Source: Streptomyces sp. NBC_00457 (GTDB lineage: Bacteria > Actinomycetota > Actinomycetes > Streptomycetales > Streptomycetaceae). From it: 64,000 nucleotides of DNA. The notes beneath the pieces were generated by a model. It was given only the letters and a program-made list of their open reading frames with translations. It did not search any database and was not told where the DNA came from. Position numbers and translations under genes: made by a program. The first letter of the stretch is position 1. Each line of letters begins with the position of its first letter. Positions 1 through 8,418 of the stretch are shown here, piece by piece. The stretch is taken from positions 10,738,566 to 10,802,565 of the forward strand of contig NZ_CP107905.1 of the NCBI RefSeq assembly GCF_036014015.1. Direction: 5' to 3'.

Positions 1-430
1 CGTGCAGGAGGGTGGCCGTGGCGTGACCGGTCACCGGCATCGAGCCGACCCCGACCACGGGCAGGAACTTCGTGTCGTACGAGCCGTTGACGGTCACGGT
101 GAGCGTTTTGCCGTCGGCGGACACGGCCACTGTGCCCGCAGCGTCGACGGAGCGCAGGTACGCCTGGGCTGCGGCCTGCGCATCCTGCGGATCGACGACG
201 ATCGCCTCGCCGGTGATGGCCTGGGCAGGGTCGATGGCCTGCCCACCCGCCCGGGCGGCCTCCCCCGCGACGAAGTCGGCTCGTTCGGTGGCGCGCATCT
301 TGCCACCGCCGTCGACGGCCACGCCGACGATGCCGATCAGCGCGACCACGCACACCGCGACGAACACCGTGACCCCACCACGGTCGTCGAACCCGATGCG
401 GGTGCGCCCCCGTACCTGCTGCAAGATCAT
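1..430 (-). CDS. TadG/TadE-like pilus assembly protein (3' end beyond window)
   Basis: Partial gene; about 143 codons are present and the C-terminus lies off the left edge. The N-terminus has a short basic stretch, the motif DDRGGVTVFVAV and one hydrophobic helix (about residues 20-42), then an extracytoplasmic alpha/beta region. This is the layout of TadE/TadG minor pseudopilins that decorate or initiate Flp/Tad pili. The ATG overlaps the stop of the upstream TadE gene (TGATG), so it is translated as the last visible gene of the Tad operon. The usual Glu at +5 of the pseudopilin cleavage motif is not obvious, so it could instead be a TadG-type anchor protein. Confidence 0.7.
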   Translation of the reverse strand, partial: MILQQVRGRTRIGFDDRGGVTVFVAVCVVALIGIVGVAVDGGGKMRATERADFVAGEAARAGGQAIDPAQAITGEAIVVDPQDAQAAAQAYLRSVDAAGTVAVSADGKTLTVTVNGSYDTKFLPVVGVGSMPVTGHATATLLH

Positions 431-885
431 CAGTTCCCCCGCTGCCGGTACTGGTCCACTACCGAGGTCGCGGTGGACTCCAAGGTGCGAGCCCCGGGCA
501 CGCCGGGTAGCAGGAGGTCGGACAGATTGACCGTGCAGTTCACGGTCACGGTGACGGTCCCTACCTGCCCGACGGGCACGTTGAGCCCGCCCGTGTTCAC
601 GGTGATGCTGCTGGAGGCGCACTTGATGCCCTGGTCGGTCAGTGACTCGTTCGCGGCCGAATGGGCTGCGTCCTGGGCGGCGGCCACGGTGCGGTGAATG
701 GAGGCCTCTCGTGCGGCGTCCTCGGCCGCGGCGTTGATCTTCGCGCCGGAGGTGATGAGGCGGCCGCCGGCGATCGCCATACACACGAACATGATCAGCG
801 CAGGGAAGATGATGGCCGCTTCGATCGCCACGCTGCCCGCATCCCCTTGGGCCACCCCCCACCGGGTCCTTGGCACGACGTTCAC
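430..885 (-). CDS. TadE-family minor pseudopilin
   Basis: A 151-aa membrane-anchored protein. Residues about 11-45 carry GDAGSVAIEAAIIFPALIMF: a Gly followed by SVAIE with Glu at +5 and a hydrophobic helix, the classic prepilin-peptidase site of TadE pseudopilins. The rest is an extracytoplasmic domain with one internal Cys pair. I chose the GTG at 885 because it overlaps the stop of the upstream TadE gene (GTGA); the longer open frame upstream is not coding. It probably acts with the two neighbouring TadE/TadG-like proteins in pilus biogenesis. Confidence 0.8.
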   Translation of the reverse strand: MNVVPRTRWGVAQGDAGSVAIEAAIIFPALIMFVCMAIAGGRLITSGAKINAAAEDAAREASIHRTVAAAQDAAHSAANESLTDQGIKCASSSITVNTGGLNVPVGQVGTVTVTVNCTVNLSDLLLPGVPGARTLESTATSVVDQYRQRGN

Positions 886-1307
886 TCTCCCGGGGTCGTC
901 CAGCGCTCCACGGCGCCGGAGGCCGACTGGCTGACCTGCAGGCCGTCGACGCCCGGGATCATCGACTGGGCCGTCCCAGTCACCTGGATCCGCACCCGCT
1001 CGGCGGTGCTGCCGGCCGTGGAGACGCCGGGGTTGATCAGGCTGTCCCCCGCCACGCGGCCCAGCACATCGCGGGCCCGGGCCGCGCCGTCGGCCGGGGT
1101 GGCCTGGTAGGAGCGGGCCGCGGTGGCACCTTCGCGGGCGGCCGTCAGGGCGATCTGCCGCGCGTAGTACCACATGGAGGCCTGGATGACCGCCATGGTG
1201 GCGAGCAGCACGAACGGGAAGACGATCGCCATCTGGATGGATGCGTCCCCGCGGTCGTCGCGCCATCGTCGCCCGCGCCACCAGTCCTTAAGCCGGCCGG
1301 AGACCAT
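882..1307 (-). CDS. TadE-like minor pseudopilin
   Basis: A 141-aa protein with a basic N-terminus, the motif DRGDASIQMAIVFPFVLL (Gln where Glu+5 is usual), one transmembrane helix at about residues 22-45 and a small extracytoplasmic tail. TadE proteins are minor components of Tad pili. Its ATG overlaps the stop of the pilin-like gene upstream (TGATG) and its stop overlaps the GTG of the next TadE gene, so the cluster is translationally coupled. The Glu-to-Gln change could affect prepilin processing. Confidence 0.75.
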   Translation of the reverse strand: MVSGRLKDWWRGRRWRDDRGDASIQMAIVFPFVLLATMAVIQASMWYYARQIALTAAREGATAARSYQATPADGAARARDVLGRVAGDSLINPGVSTAGSTAERVRIQVTGTAQSMIPGVDGLQVSQSASGAVERWTTPGE

Positions 1308-1522
1308 CAGATGCCGGACAGGCTGACGTTGTACTTGTTGATCACGATGGCGATGGTGCCGGCGATCGCCACAGCGCCGGCGACCGCGGCGACCCAGATG
1401 ATGACGGTGGTGATGCTGATGTCGCCCCGGTCCGGCCGTCGGCCGGCTTCGCCAAGCCCGTCTTCCAGGCGGGACGTCAGCCAGCGGACGGCGCGTAAGC
1501 TGCGGGCTGCGGTGTGCTTCAT
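1307..1522 (-). CDS. Small single-helix pilin-like protein of the Tad cluster
   Basis: A 71-aa protein: a basic N-terminal half, then RGDISITTVIIWVAAVAGAV with a hydrophobic helix and a short tail ending NKYNVSLSGI. Position between TadC and TadE, and size, fit the major Flp-type pilin, but the +5 Glu and Tyr of canonical Flp pilins are missing. I preferred the ATG at 1522 over an in-frame GTG at 1537 because a strong GGAGG lies 8 nt before 1522 and would be inside the longer frame. It is separated by only 46 bp from TadC. Confidence 0.65.
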   Translation of the reverse strand: MKHTAARSLRAVRWLTSRLEDGLGEAGRRPDRGDISITTVIIWVAAVAGAVAIAGTIAIVINKYNVSLSGI

Positions 1523-1568
1523 GAGGGGAACCTCCACAGAGTTCGTGCTGTGCGTTGCATCAGTTCGG

Positions 1569-2459
1569 TCAGACGGTGAGCATGCGGATCACCGCGGGGA
1601 ACGCCATCAGGAGCATGACCAGCACGGCGAGCAGGGCGCCGGGGGCGGTCATCTTTTCGCTGGCGGCGTTCGCCTCGGCGGCCTGCGCGGCGAGTAGTTC
1701 GGTGTTGAGCGCGGCGGTCCGTGCCCGCAGGGCTTTGTAGACGGCGGCGCCGTCGGTGGCCGAGCCGCGCATGATGTCGGCGACGTCCTCCAGGACCGGC
1801 AGGTCGTACTCGTGCGCCAGGTCCTCGAGTGCCTGATACGGCGGGATCTTCTCCAGCCGGGCGCGCCGCAGCGCTGCTTGCAGGTAGAGGAAGGGCCAGC
1901 CGCGGCCGACCGCGGCGGCCTTCTCCAGGGCCTCGGTTGGGCCCGCGTCCGCGGCCCGCTTGAGCGCCACCAGGTCCAGGTAGGCGGACAGCGCGTGGGC
2001 GAACTCCTCCCGGGCCCGCTTGGCCTGGTCCCGCACGACCAGATCGGGGGTGATGAACAGCAGCCCGGCGACGGCGAGCCCGGCGACGGCGGGCACGTAG
2101 AACGGCAGGGAAACACCCGCGATGATCCACGGAATGGAGACCAGCACCGGACAGAGCAGGCCGAGCCCGGCGAGCGCGGCCTTCTTCAGCATGAACGCTC
2201 CCGGCCCCTGCCCGAGCAGCGCCAGGTTCTTGGCGGGGATACGCACTGCGGGCAGGCGCCCCAGGCGGGTCAGCAGCCACCGGCCCCAGACCTCGTCCCG
2301 GTCCAGCTCCGGCTCCGGCTCCGGCATAGTCAACAGGCCCGGGGCACTGCGCTGCAGCGCCGCGGCCAAGGCGGGCTGTGGGCGCAGCAGTTCACGCACC
2401 AACAGGGCGACGCCGGCGCCCACTACGCCGCCGGTGACCACTGCAGGCAACAGGTTCAC
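1569..2459 (-). CDS. tadC: TadC-like inner-membrane platform protein (T2SSF domain)
   Basis: A 296-aa membrane protein. Hydrophobic segments lie near residues 5-22, about 95-150 and at the extreme C-terminus; the cytoplasmic type II secretion F-like domain (about 160-290) contains the typical helical repeat with AHALSAYLDLVAL and ALEDLAHEYDLPVLEDVADI. TadB and TadC form the membrane platform that couples the TadA ATPase to pilin extrusion. The GTG at 2459 overlaps the stop of TadB (GTGA). Length and gene order match the actinobacterial Tad family. Confidence 0.85.
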   Translation of the reverse strand: MNLLPAVVTGGVVGAGVALLVRELLRPQPALAAALQRSAPGLLTMPEPEPELDRDEVWGRWLLTRLGRLPAVRIPAKNLALLGQGPGAFMLKKAALAGLGLLCPVLVSIPWIIAGVSLPFYVPAVAGLAVAGLLFITPDLVVRDQAKRAREEFAHALSAYLDLVALKRAADAGPTEALEKAAAVGRGWPFLYLQAALRRARLEKIPPYQALEDLAHEYDLPVLEDVADIMRGSATDGAAVYKALRARTAALNTELLAAQAAEANAASEKMTAPGALLAVLVMLLMAFPAVIRMLTV

Positions 2460-3397
2460 GAGCTCACCCCTTCAACCTCGCGCTCGCCCGGCACATCCGT
2501 CTCCACCAAGAGCGCGGGCAGGCGCACCGTGCTGCTTGGATCGGCCTCCAGGAAGCGCGCGATCCGGCGGAAGATGCCCAGCGACCTCATCAGGGCGAGC
2601 GTGCCGACGAACCCTGCGGTCAGGACCGCCAGCACCAGCTGCCCGAGTAGCGTGTTGTAGGGGCGGGTGAAGGAGGGCACGAAGAACCCGGCGACGACGA
2701 TGCCGAGGGTGATGAAGGTCATCCAGCGCACCGTGGTGCGGGACTTGGCCCGGTCGGCCTCGACCTTCCGCTTGCCGGCGACTTCGTCGCGAACGGTCGC
2801 GGCGAGGTCCTCCAGTGCCTGGGCCAGGCCCGGGCCGCGGTCGTTGACGGACAGGATGAGCGCGGCCGCCACCTTGTCCGCGGTGATGTCGTCCAGCTCG
2901 TCTGCGAAGGCCCGCAACGCTTCCTCGGGCCGCCACCCCAGGCGCAGCCGGTCCGACAGGCCCGCGATCTGCTCGGCGAGCTCCTCCGGTGCCCCCTTCC
3001 GGCTGGTGATCATCGCTTGTTCCAGGCCCATGCCCAGTCGCAGCAGCCCGGCCAGGCGCTGCGTCCACTCGCTCAGGGCTTCCAGCTGGCCGATGCGTTC
3101 TTGCACGATTTGCGCTGGCGTGATCAGCCACGGCACGCCCACCACGGCTGCGCCGAGCATCGCACCGGCTACGAAGTTTCCCGAGACCAGCCACACCACA
3201 ACGGACACCACGGCCCCGGCCGCCGCGAGCGTCCGCCGCCGCAGCCGGACATCCTCCGCCTGCCCCGCGCCCAGGACCTTCCACCGCTGCCTCAGCGACG
3301 GCCTGCGCGGCGCCGTGGTGCCCACGACGCCTGCCACCACACCGATCAGCCCGCCCATGACAGCCATGCCGCTCAGCAGTGCCAACAACAGCGTCAT
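2456..3397 (-). CDS. tadB: TadB-like inner-membrane platform protein (T2SSF domain)
   Basis: A 313-aa membrane protein starting at an ATG that overlaps the stop of tadA (ATGA at 3394-3397). N-terminal helices (about residues 2-25, 65-85, 90-100) precede a type II secretion F domain with WTQRLAGLLRLGMGLEQAM and SVNDRGPGLAQALEDLA, followed by two C-terminal helices. Partner of TadC in the platform of the Tad pilus machine. An open frame continues upstream inside tadA but is only a shadow. Confidence 0.85.
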   Translation of the reverse strand: MTLLLALLSGMAVMGGLIGVVAGVVGTTAPRRPSLRQRWKVLGAGQAEDVRLRRRTLAAAGAVVSVVVWLVSGNFVAGAMLGAAVVGVPWLITPAQIVQERIGQLEALSEWTQRLAGLLRLGMGLEQAMITSRKGAPEELAEQIAGLSDRLRLGWRPEEALRAFADELDDITADKVAAALILSVNDRGPGLAQALEDLAATVRDEVAGKRKVEADRAKSRTTVRWMTFITLGIVVAGFFVPSFTRPYNTLLGQLVLAVLTAGFVGTLALMRSLGIFRRIARFLEADPSSTVRLPALLVETDVPGEREVEGVSS

Positions 3398-4887
3398 CGG
3401 CCCGCCCCCACCTTCAACGGCAGCGGCGCCGCCCACGCCCCGTACGGGTGCTGCAGCAGCGTGGAGTCGAAGCCGACCCGGCGCAGATCGTCGATGCAGC
3501 CCGGGTCCATGCGTGGCACTGCCCGCAGTTCGCCGAACTCCCGGCCGGGGGAGAAGATCTCGTTTGTCGCCGGACGGCCGGACTCGCCGATCCCGGTGAG
3601 CTCCAGGACGTGCGAGACGTAGCGGTGGCGGCGGCCGCCGATCTGCGTCTCGTCCGTCATGTCGACGTACACGATGAAGTCGAGACCGTTGGCGGTCTGC
3701 CGGTAGGCGAGCTGCTCGGACAGGTTGCCTTGGGCGAGCGCGTACAGCTCGGCGATCCGGTCGAAGATGATGTCGGGGCGACGCGCGTGGATGGTGCACA
3801 GGTTGCCGCCCGACCCGTTCGTCAGTGCCTGCATCATGGCGACGACTTCGGGACCACGGACCTCGCCGACCACGATCCGCTCCAGCGACATCCGCAGCGC
3901 CGGGTGCATCAGGTCCAGCAGCGTGACCTCACCGGCGCCGCGGCCGGTGACGTCCTTCTCACCGTTGGACTCGCGGCCCACCAGGGAGACGACTTGGCGG
4001 TGGTAGCCGTTGGCGTGGGCGAACAGTTCGTCCTCGGTCTGGACGGTGGCGAAGCGGCACTCCGGGTCGAACTCCTTGAGCATCGCCCGCAGCAGCGTGG
4101 TCTTCCCGGCCTTCTGCTTCCCCGCGATCATGATGTTCTTCTCGGCGCGTACACAGGCGCCGAGGAACTCCCGCAGGATCGGGTCGATCGTGCCCAGCCG
4201 GACCAGGTCGTCGAGATCGGCGTGGGAGACCCGGTGCCGGCGGATGACCGCGTAGGTCATCGGCCCGAGCCCTGTGATCGCCTGGAGGCGGGAGCCGTCC
4301 TGCAGCGACAGTGCGAGCGTCGGGTTCGCCGTGGAGATCGTGCGCTCGCTGTGCCCGGAGCCCCGGGCCAACTCCCGCAGCAGCTCCAGCAGTTCCTCCT
4401 CGGAATCCGCGATGGGGCCGACCATGCGGCGCTCGCCGTCGCCGTAGTCGAGCCACACCTGGTCCGGGCCCTGGATGATGATGTCCTCAACCCGTTCGTC
4501 GTCCAGATACGGCTGCAACCGGCCGGCCCTGAAGAGCAGGTCATAGGCAGCGCGTCGCAGGGCTTCGTCCTCGTGCGGGGCCATCGCCTGGGCGTCCGAC
4601 CACAGCGCGACCGCCTCGTTGATCCAGTCCAGGCAGCGCTGCTCCTCGCTGGCCCGGTCCACGTCCGGCGTGGTCTTCAGCCACTCCTCGCGCTGTTTGG
4701 CGACCTGGGCAGCGATGTGCCGGGCGACCTTGTAATCCACGCTGACCTGCGGAGCCGCGGCGCCGAGCGCGTGCGCACTCGAGGCAGCTCCGGCCGGTGT
4801 TCCGTTCGCCGGACGGGGCCAGGCCTGCTGGGGGCGGCCGGGCGGCGGAGCGACGGTCGGATCGGCGTGCAGAGGCCTACCGCGCAC
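3394..4887 (-). CDS. tadA: TadA/CpaF-type secretion ATPase
   Basis: A 497-aa hexameric ATPase of the type II/IV secretion (VirB11/CpaF) superfamily; it powers pilin polymerisation at the cytoplasmic face of TadB/TadC. The Walker A loop is at about residues 253-262 (AGKQKAGKTT), the Asp/His-box region with GEVRGPEVVAMMQAL at about 336-352, and a His box CTIHARRP near 367. The N-terminal 70 residues are Pro/Ala-rich and probably flexible. Start is a GTG overlapping the last 11 bases of the cpaE-like gene. The Walker A reads GKQKAGKTT rather than the commoner GGTGSGKTT, but the GKT triad is kept. Confidence 0.92.
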   Translation of the reverse strand: MRGRPLHADPTVAPPPGRPQQAWPRPANGTPAGAASSAHALGAAAPQVSVDYKVARHIAAQVAKQREEWLKTTPDVDRASEEQRCLDWINEAVALWSDAQAMAPHEDEALRRAAYDLLFRAGRLQPYLDDERVEDIIIQGPDQVWLDYGDGERRMVGPIADSEEELLELLRELARGSGHSERTISTANPTLALSLQDGSRLQAITGLGPMTYAVIRRHRVSHADLDDLVRLGTIDPILREFLGACVRAEKNIMIAGKQKAGKTTLLRAMLKEFDPECRFATVQTEDELFAHANGYHRQVVSLVGRESNGEKDVTGRGAGEVTLLDLMHPALRMSLERIVVGEVRGPEVVAMMQALTNGSGGNLCTIHARRPDIIFDRIAELYALAQGNLSEQLAYRQTANGLDFIVYVDMTDETQIGGRRHRYVSHVLELTGIGESGRPATNEIFSPGREFGELRAVPRMDPGCIDDLRRVGFDSTLLQHPYGAWAAPLPLKVGAGR

Positions 4888-5701
4888 GGGTCACCTCCCC
4901 CGTGGCAAAGGCGCCGCGCGGATCGAGGCGGGCCCGCCGCATCGCGGCCCGCTGGACCAGCACGCTGCTGGCTGTCCGGGCCGCCTTCATCAGCGGCGAC
5001 TTGGTGAAGTGACGCGTCTGCTCGGCGCCGTCGGACAGCACGCGGGCATCCTTCGGCGCATACGGCAGGGTCGCCACCACCGGCACCTGCAGAACCCGCT
5101 GCACCTCGCCCGCGGGGTAGGGCCCCTCATCGATCACAATCAGCCCGACGTCGCCGACGCGCTCCTCCAGCTCGCTCACCCGGGCCTGAGCGGCCTGCAG
5201 GCAGCGCAGAGTGTTGCGGATCACCACCAAAACGGCGTCGGACTGCTCGGCCAGGACACCGGACGGCCCATACGCCCCCCGGCGGCCGAGGTCGATCAGG
5301 ACGTCGTGGCCGGTTTCGGCATCGATGCCGCGGAACATCTGCGCCAGCACCTTCCACACCGAGCCCAGGCTCGCCGCCTGTGCAGGGTCGGTGATGCCCG
5401 GCAGCAGCAACCGGTCGCGCGGCGAGACCTGTTTGCCGTCCTCGCTGCTCAAGTCGATCAGCTGACGCCAGAACGCGTCGCTGAACTCGCCCTTGCGGGC
5501 AGCGACCGAGATGTTGCGCAGCCCGTACCGGTCACCGAGCGTGCCCTGCAGCAGACCGTGCAACACAGCCCCGCCGTCCGGGTCGCACTCGGCCAGGATC
5601 ATCCTCCGGCCCGGCTCCAGCGGCCACGACAACAGCAGAGCGAGCGCGCTCGTGGTCACGCCAGGAGCGCCGCTGCACCCGGCCAGCGCGATGACAGCCA
5701 T
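4877..5701 (-). CDS. TadZ/CpaE-like MinD-family protein
   Basis: A 274-aa P-loop protein of the ParA/MinD superfamily that normally localises Tad pilus machinery to its membrane site. The N-terminal P-loop reads CSGAPGVTTSAL: the position of the catalytic Lys of GKTT is Val, so ATP hydrolysis is probably impaired, as is known for several TadZ proteins. The Asp strand DVLIDLGRRG sits near residue 145. The ATG at 5701 is shared with the stop of the CpaB-like gene (TGATG). It lacks an N-terminal receiver-like domain; a stand-alone domain of that type may be encoded at 48,496-48,927. Confidence 0.8.
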   Translation of the reverse strand: MAVIALAGCSGAPGVTTSALALLLSWPLEPGRRMILAECDPDGGAVLHGLLQGTLGDRYGLRNISVAARKGEFSDAFWRQLIDLSSEDGKQVSPRDRLLLPGITDPAQAASLGSVWKVLAQMFRGIDAETGHDVLIDLGRRGAYGPSGVLAEQSDAVLVVIRNTLRCLQAAQARVSELEERVGDVGLIVIDEGPYPAGEVQRVLQVPVVATLPYAPKDARVLSDGAEQTRHFTKSPLMKAARTASSVLVQRAAMRRARLDPRGAFATGEVTRAR

Positions 5702-6408
5702 CAGCTGCCGTCCGGGGCCGCGAGGTTCAGGCGCAGGGTGCCGGCCGCCACCCACGCGGCGGCCGTCGGCCCCTCCTGCGCGGTGGTGGCGACGTCGACG
5801 ACTACGATCCCCGTGCCGGGGGCGGCGCTGGAGGCCTTCACGACCCGTCCGGTGATGGTCTCCCGCAGGGTGCCGGACGTCTTACCTGTGTCCGCCTGGC
5901 CCTGGGCCGGGACGTGCACCAGATCCACCTTCTGGCCCGGAATCAGTGCCGTGGCCGGCACCTGCTCCGGCTTCAGCCCGATCGGCACCAACTGCTCACC
6001 AGCCTTCACCAGCGAGTCCTTCGTCACCTGGGACGGGGCGAGCAGGGAACCGGGCTTGAGCTCAACAGCGGCCCGCTTCCCCACCATCGAGTCCAGGTCG
6101 GTGCCGCGCACCGACTTGACGGCCGGGTCCAGGGCCACCGAAGCCGTGCCCAGGTCGTCTTCGGTCACGACCTGGCCGACCTGGACGGTGCGGACCACGG
6201 TTACCACCTCGGTGCGGTGGCCGACCTGCAGCAGCAGGACGGCAACCCCCGCTCCTCCGGCGGCGATCAGAGCCAGTGACAGGGCGATGACACCTGGTCG
6301 GCGACGGCGGGCCGACACCCGTGGGGGAGCGACGGGCCCGGCCCCACGTCCCTGGTGGGGGACCCCGTTCGAGCTGACTGCCTCTACACGATCCTGGGTC
6401 CTGCTCAA
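5701..6408 (-). CDS. CpaB/RcpC-like SAF-domain pilus protein
   Basis: About 235 aa: a basic cytoplasmic N-terminus with RRRRPG, one transmembrane helix (about residues 32-55), then an SAF-type domain (VVRTVQVGQVVTEDDLGTA) and a CpaB C-terminal beta domain. CpaB/RcpC proteins are periplasmic or wall-side scaffold components of Tad pili and may bind the cell wall. No ATG is available; I chose the TTG at 6408, preceded by GGAAGGA at a good distance. An in-frame GTG near codon 27 is an alternative. It is directly followed by the cpaE-like gene with a one-base overlap. Confidence 0.75.
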   Translation of the reverse strand: MSRTQDRVEAVSSNGVPHQGRGAGPVAPPRVSARRRRPGVIALSLALIAAGGAGVAVLLLQVGHRTEVVTVVRTVQVGQVVTEDDLGTASVALDPAVKSVRGTDLDSMVGKRAAVELKPGSLLAPSQVTKDSLVKAGEQLVPIGLKPEQVPATALIPGQKVDLVHVPAQGQADTGKTSGTLRETITGRVVKASSAAPGTGIVVVDVATTAQEGPTAAAWVAAGTLRLNLAAPDGS

Positions 6409-6428
6409 CGTCTCGTCCTTCCGCGGCG

Positions 6429-7322
6429 CTACCTGACGACCTGCAGCTCGCCGATCGCCACCTGCACGTTGGTTTGCCGGATCTCGGTGAGCTGGCCGGC
6501 CGCTCCGCCGCCCTGCCAGTCGATCGTCCACGTCGAGGTCGCCGTGACCGGGTACTTGCCGCCCTGGGAGCCGCCCGAGGTCTTGGAGTACACGTGTCCG
6601 CAGGTCGGCGACTGGGTCATGCCTTCCGATGCCTCGTAGGGCGTGCCCGGGCCGTTGCAGGTCACGGAGGAGCCGTCGCCCATCTGCCACACGATCTTCG
6701 ACACCTTTGCGGTCGCGGTGACGGTGATCCCGCCCGCCGTGGCCGACGCGGTGTTCGGTCCAAACGTCGTGGCGCTTTGGTTGACCCACATCCACATCGG
6801 GACGCCCACGGTGTACTTGCCGGCCGCCTTGGGGCTGGCGATGTCCGGGCGGAGCAGCGTCATGGAGTCGACTGCCTGCTGCGCCAGCTCCTGAGGATTC
6901 GCCTGCTGCTGAGGGGGCTGGCCGTTCGGCACGGTGATGAATCCGTCGGGGTTGTTCTGGCCGCCGTCCGAACAGGAGTAGAAGTACAGGTCGCTCTTCT
7001 TCGGGTCGGCGCCCTTCCAGAGCTCCTTCGCACTGACCGGCGGTTCCGGGTCGATCTTTGTGTACCCGCACTTCAACTTGCTCTCGCCGCCGCTGCCCTG
7101 CGAGCTGGCCTGCTGGTTTTCCCCGCCGGTCTCGCCGGGCACGCTGACATCGACACAGAACTTGACGACTTGGCACTTGCCCGCACCGACATCGGGACCG
7201 TCGTCGGCCTGGGCGGTGCCCGCGGCGGCCAAGACGAGAGCGGCACCGAGTAGGGCGGGGCGCCGTATCAGCAGGTCTGCGGTTGAGCGGTCAACTCTGT
7301 GACCATCCACTTCGTTCCCCAC
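6429..7322 (-). CDS. Secreted protein of the Tad/transfer cluster, function unknown
   Basis: Up to 297 aa. After a basic stretch there is a secretion signal (about residues 20-40, LGAALVLAAAGTAQA followed by DD). The mature part has several Cys (GKCQVVKFC, LKCGYTK, YSCSDGG, VTCNG, SPTCGHVY), a Gln/Pro-rich linker (PNGQPPQQQANPQ) and a beta-rich C-terminal half with VWQMGDGSSV that recalls PKD-type surface domains. It overlaps the 3' end of the lipoprotein gene by up to 55 bp, so the real start may be nearer 7,275; no good start codon stands out. Probably an exported component of the pilus or mating surface. Confidence 0.65.
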   Translation of the reverse strand: MGNEVDGHRVDRSTADLLIRRPALLGAALVLAAAGTAQADDGPDVGAGKCQVVKFCVDVSVPGETGGENQQASSQGSGGESKLKCGYTKIDPEPPVSAKELWKGADPKKSDLYFYSCSDGGQNNPDGFITVPNGQPPQQQANPQELAQQAVDSMTLLRPDIASPKAAGKYTVGVPMWMWVNQSATTFGPNTASATAGGITVTATAKVSKIVWQMGDGSSVTCNGPGTPYEASEGMTQSPTCGHVYSKTSGGSQGGKYPVTATSTWTIDWQGGGAAGQLTEIRQTNVQVAIGELQVVR

Positions 7323-7849
7323 TTCTCGAGCTTTGCGGTGCTGACGTATTTGACGAGCCGCGTTGACGGCAGTGGGACCTTCTTCTTCGTGGCCTTGTCG
7401 ATCAGCGTCCAGTTCGTGGTGTCGACGCAGTCCGTGAGGGTGGCCTTGGGAATCTCACCGTCGGTCATCTTGGGATCCCGCGGGCGGATCATCGGCTTCC
7501 CGATCGTCACCTGCCCGGCCTTCCGCATGGTCTTCAGGTCCTGCTCGATGAGCCCCAGGGCTCGCAGAGTGGTGGTCTTCCTCAAGTCGGTGCCTGCGGA
7601 AGACGCCTTGGCGTAGGCCTTGGTCTGGGCTTCCCAGGACTGGGTGTACGCGGCGAGGACCGCGGTCTCCTCCGGATCAGCGCTGGCAGAAGCTGTCGGC
7701 GACTGCGTGACCGTCGGTGACTCGTCGCTCGCCTCGTCTTTCCCGTCGGATGAGCTGCACGCGGTCAGTGCGAGCGCGGCGCACAGTGCGAGGGACGCGG
7801 TGGCGGTCTTTCGGAAGTGAACAGCGGAGTGGTGTGCGCGGCGTTTCAC
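7268..7849 (-). CDS. Lipoprotein, unknown function
   Basis: About 193 aa starting at a GTG with GGGGAGG four bases upstream; an in-frame ATG at 7,894 is possible. A lipobox LALTAC is followed by a Ser/Thr/Asp-rich linker (SSSDGKDEASDESPTVTQ), typical of exported actinobacterial lipoproteins. The globular part (about residues 60-190) has ALGLIEQDLKTMRKAGQVTI and a conserved-looking C-terminus with one Cys pair. It heads the Tad-associated gene block, so a surface role in pilus or mating is inferred. No family was recognised. Confidence 0.75.
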   Translation of the reverse strand: MKRRAHHSAVHFRKTATASLALCAALALTACSSSDGKDEASDESPTVTQSPTASASADPEETAVLAAYTQSWEAQTKAYAKASSAGTDLRKTTTLRALGLIEQDLKTMRKAGQVTIGKPMIRPRDPKMTDGEIPKATLTDCVDTTNWTLIDKATKKKVPLPSTRLVKYVSTAKLEKWGTKWMVTELTAQPQTC

Positions 7850-8028
7850 GAAGCCTCCCCGTGGAGCGCGGTATGACATGGCCGCTGTTGCCACCGGTGC
7901 ACGGCAGCCCGGATCCGCGGCACGGTCAAGCCGCGGTGGTGCGTTTGCGTAGCGAGAAGATTACGCATATGCCAGGCAACTTCCCAGTGCGCTAGGCGAG
8001 TTGATCTCAGTGACTTGGATGCCTCCGC

Positions 8029-8418
8029 TCACCTGCCGAGCAAGGCCGTCAGCGGGTCGATCGGCGGCTTGGTTGCGGCGGGATGGAAGGACAGTTCCCA
8101 CTCGGGATGGCCGGCCCAGATACTGTGAGCGACGCTGCGCAACGCCCAGCCAAGGGTGCTGACCTGGTTAAGGTGCAGGTCGTCGGTGTCCTCGGTGGCG
8201 AGGTCGCGTTGGGCGAGCCATTCGGCGAAGACGTCTTGCACGCCGGCCAGGGCCTTGAGTTCTGCGAGGCAGCAGCCGAGTGCCTCGGCCTCGGCCAGCC
8301 GTTTGGTGAGGAACCGTGCGAAGCGCTGGTCGCGGTTGTGGGCCCACTCGTCGAGGGTCGCGAACGTTTGCCTCAGCGATTGCGGGATGCGCGGCGAGGA
8401 TGTCTGGGCGGGTCTCAT
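8029..8418 (-). CDS. Hypothetical protein
   Basis: A 129-aa soluble, mostly helical protein (LDEWAHNRDQRFARFLTKRL, LGWALRSVAHSIW). Its ATG overlaps the stop of the upstream unknown gene (ATGA), so the two form a pair. A 179-bp gap separates it from the lipoprotein gene. No motif or family recognised. Confidence 0.6.
   Translation of the reverse strand: MRPAQTSSPRIPQSLRQTFATLDEWAHNRDQRFARFLTKRLAEAEALGCCLAELKALAGVQDVFAEWLAQRDLATEDTDDLHLNQVSTLGWALRSVAHSIWAGHPEWELSFHPAATKPPIDPLTALLGR

Noticed and set aside
3379..5007. 542-aa open frame on plus
   Set aside because: Antisense to tadA, whose catalytic motifs are intact; no independent start or domain.
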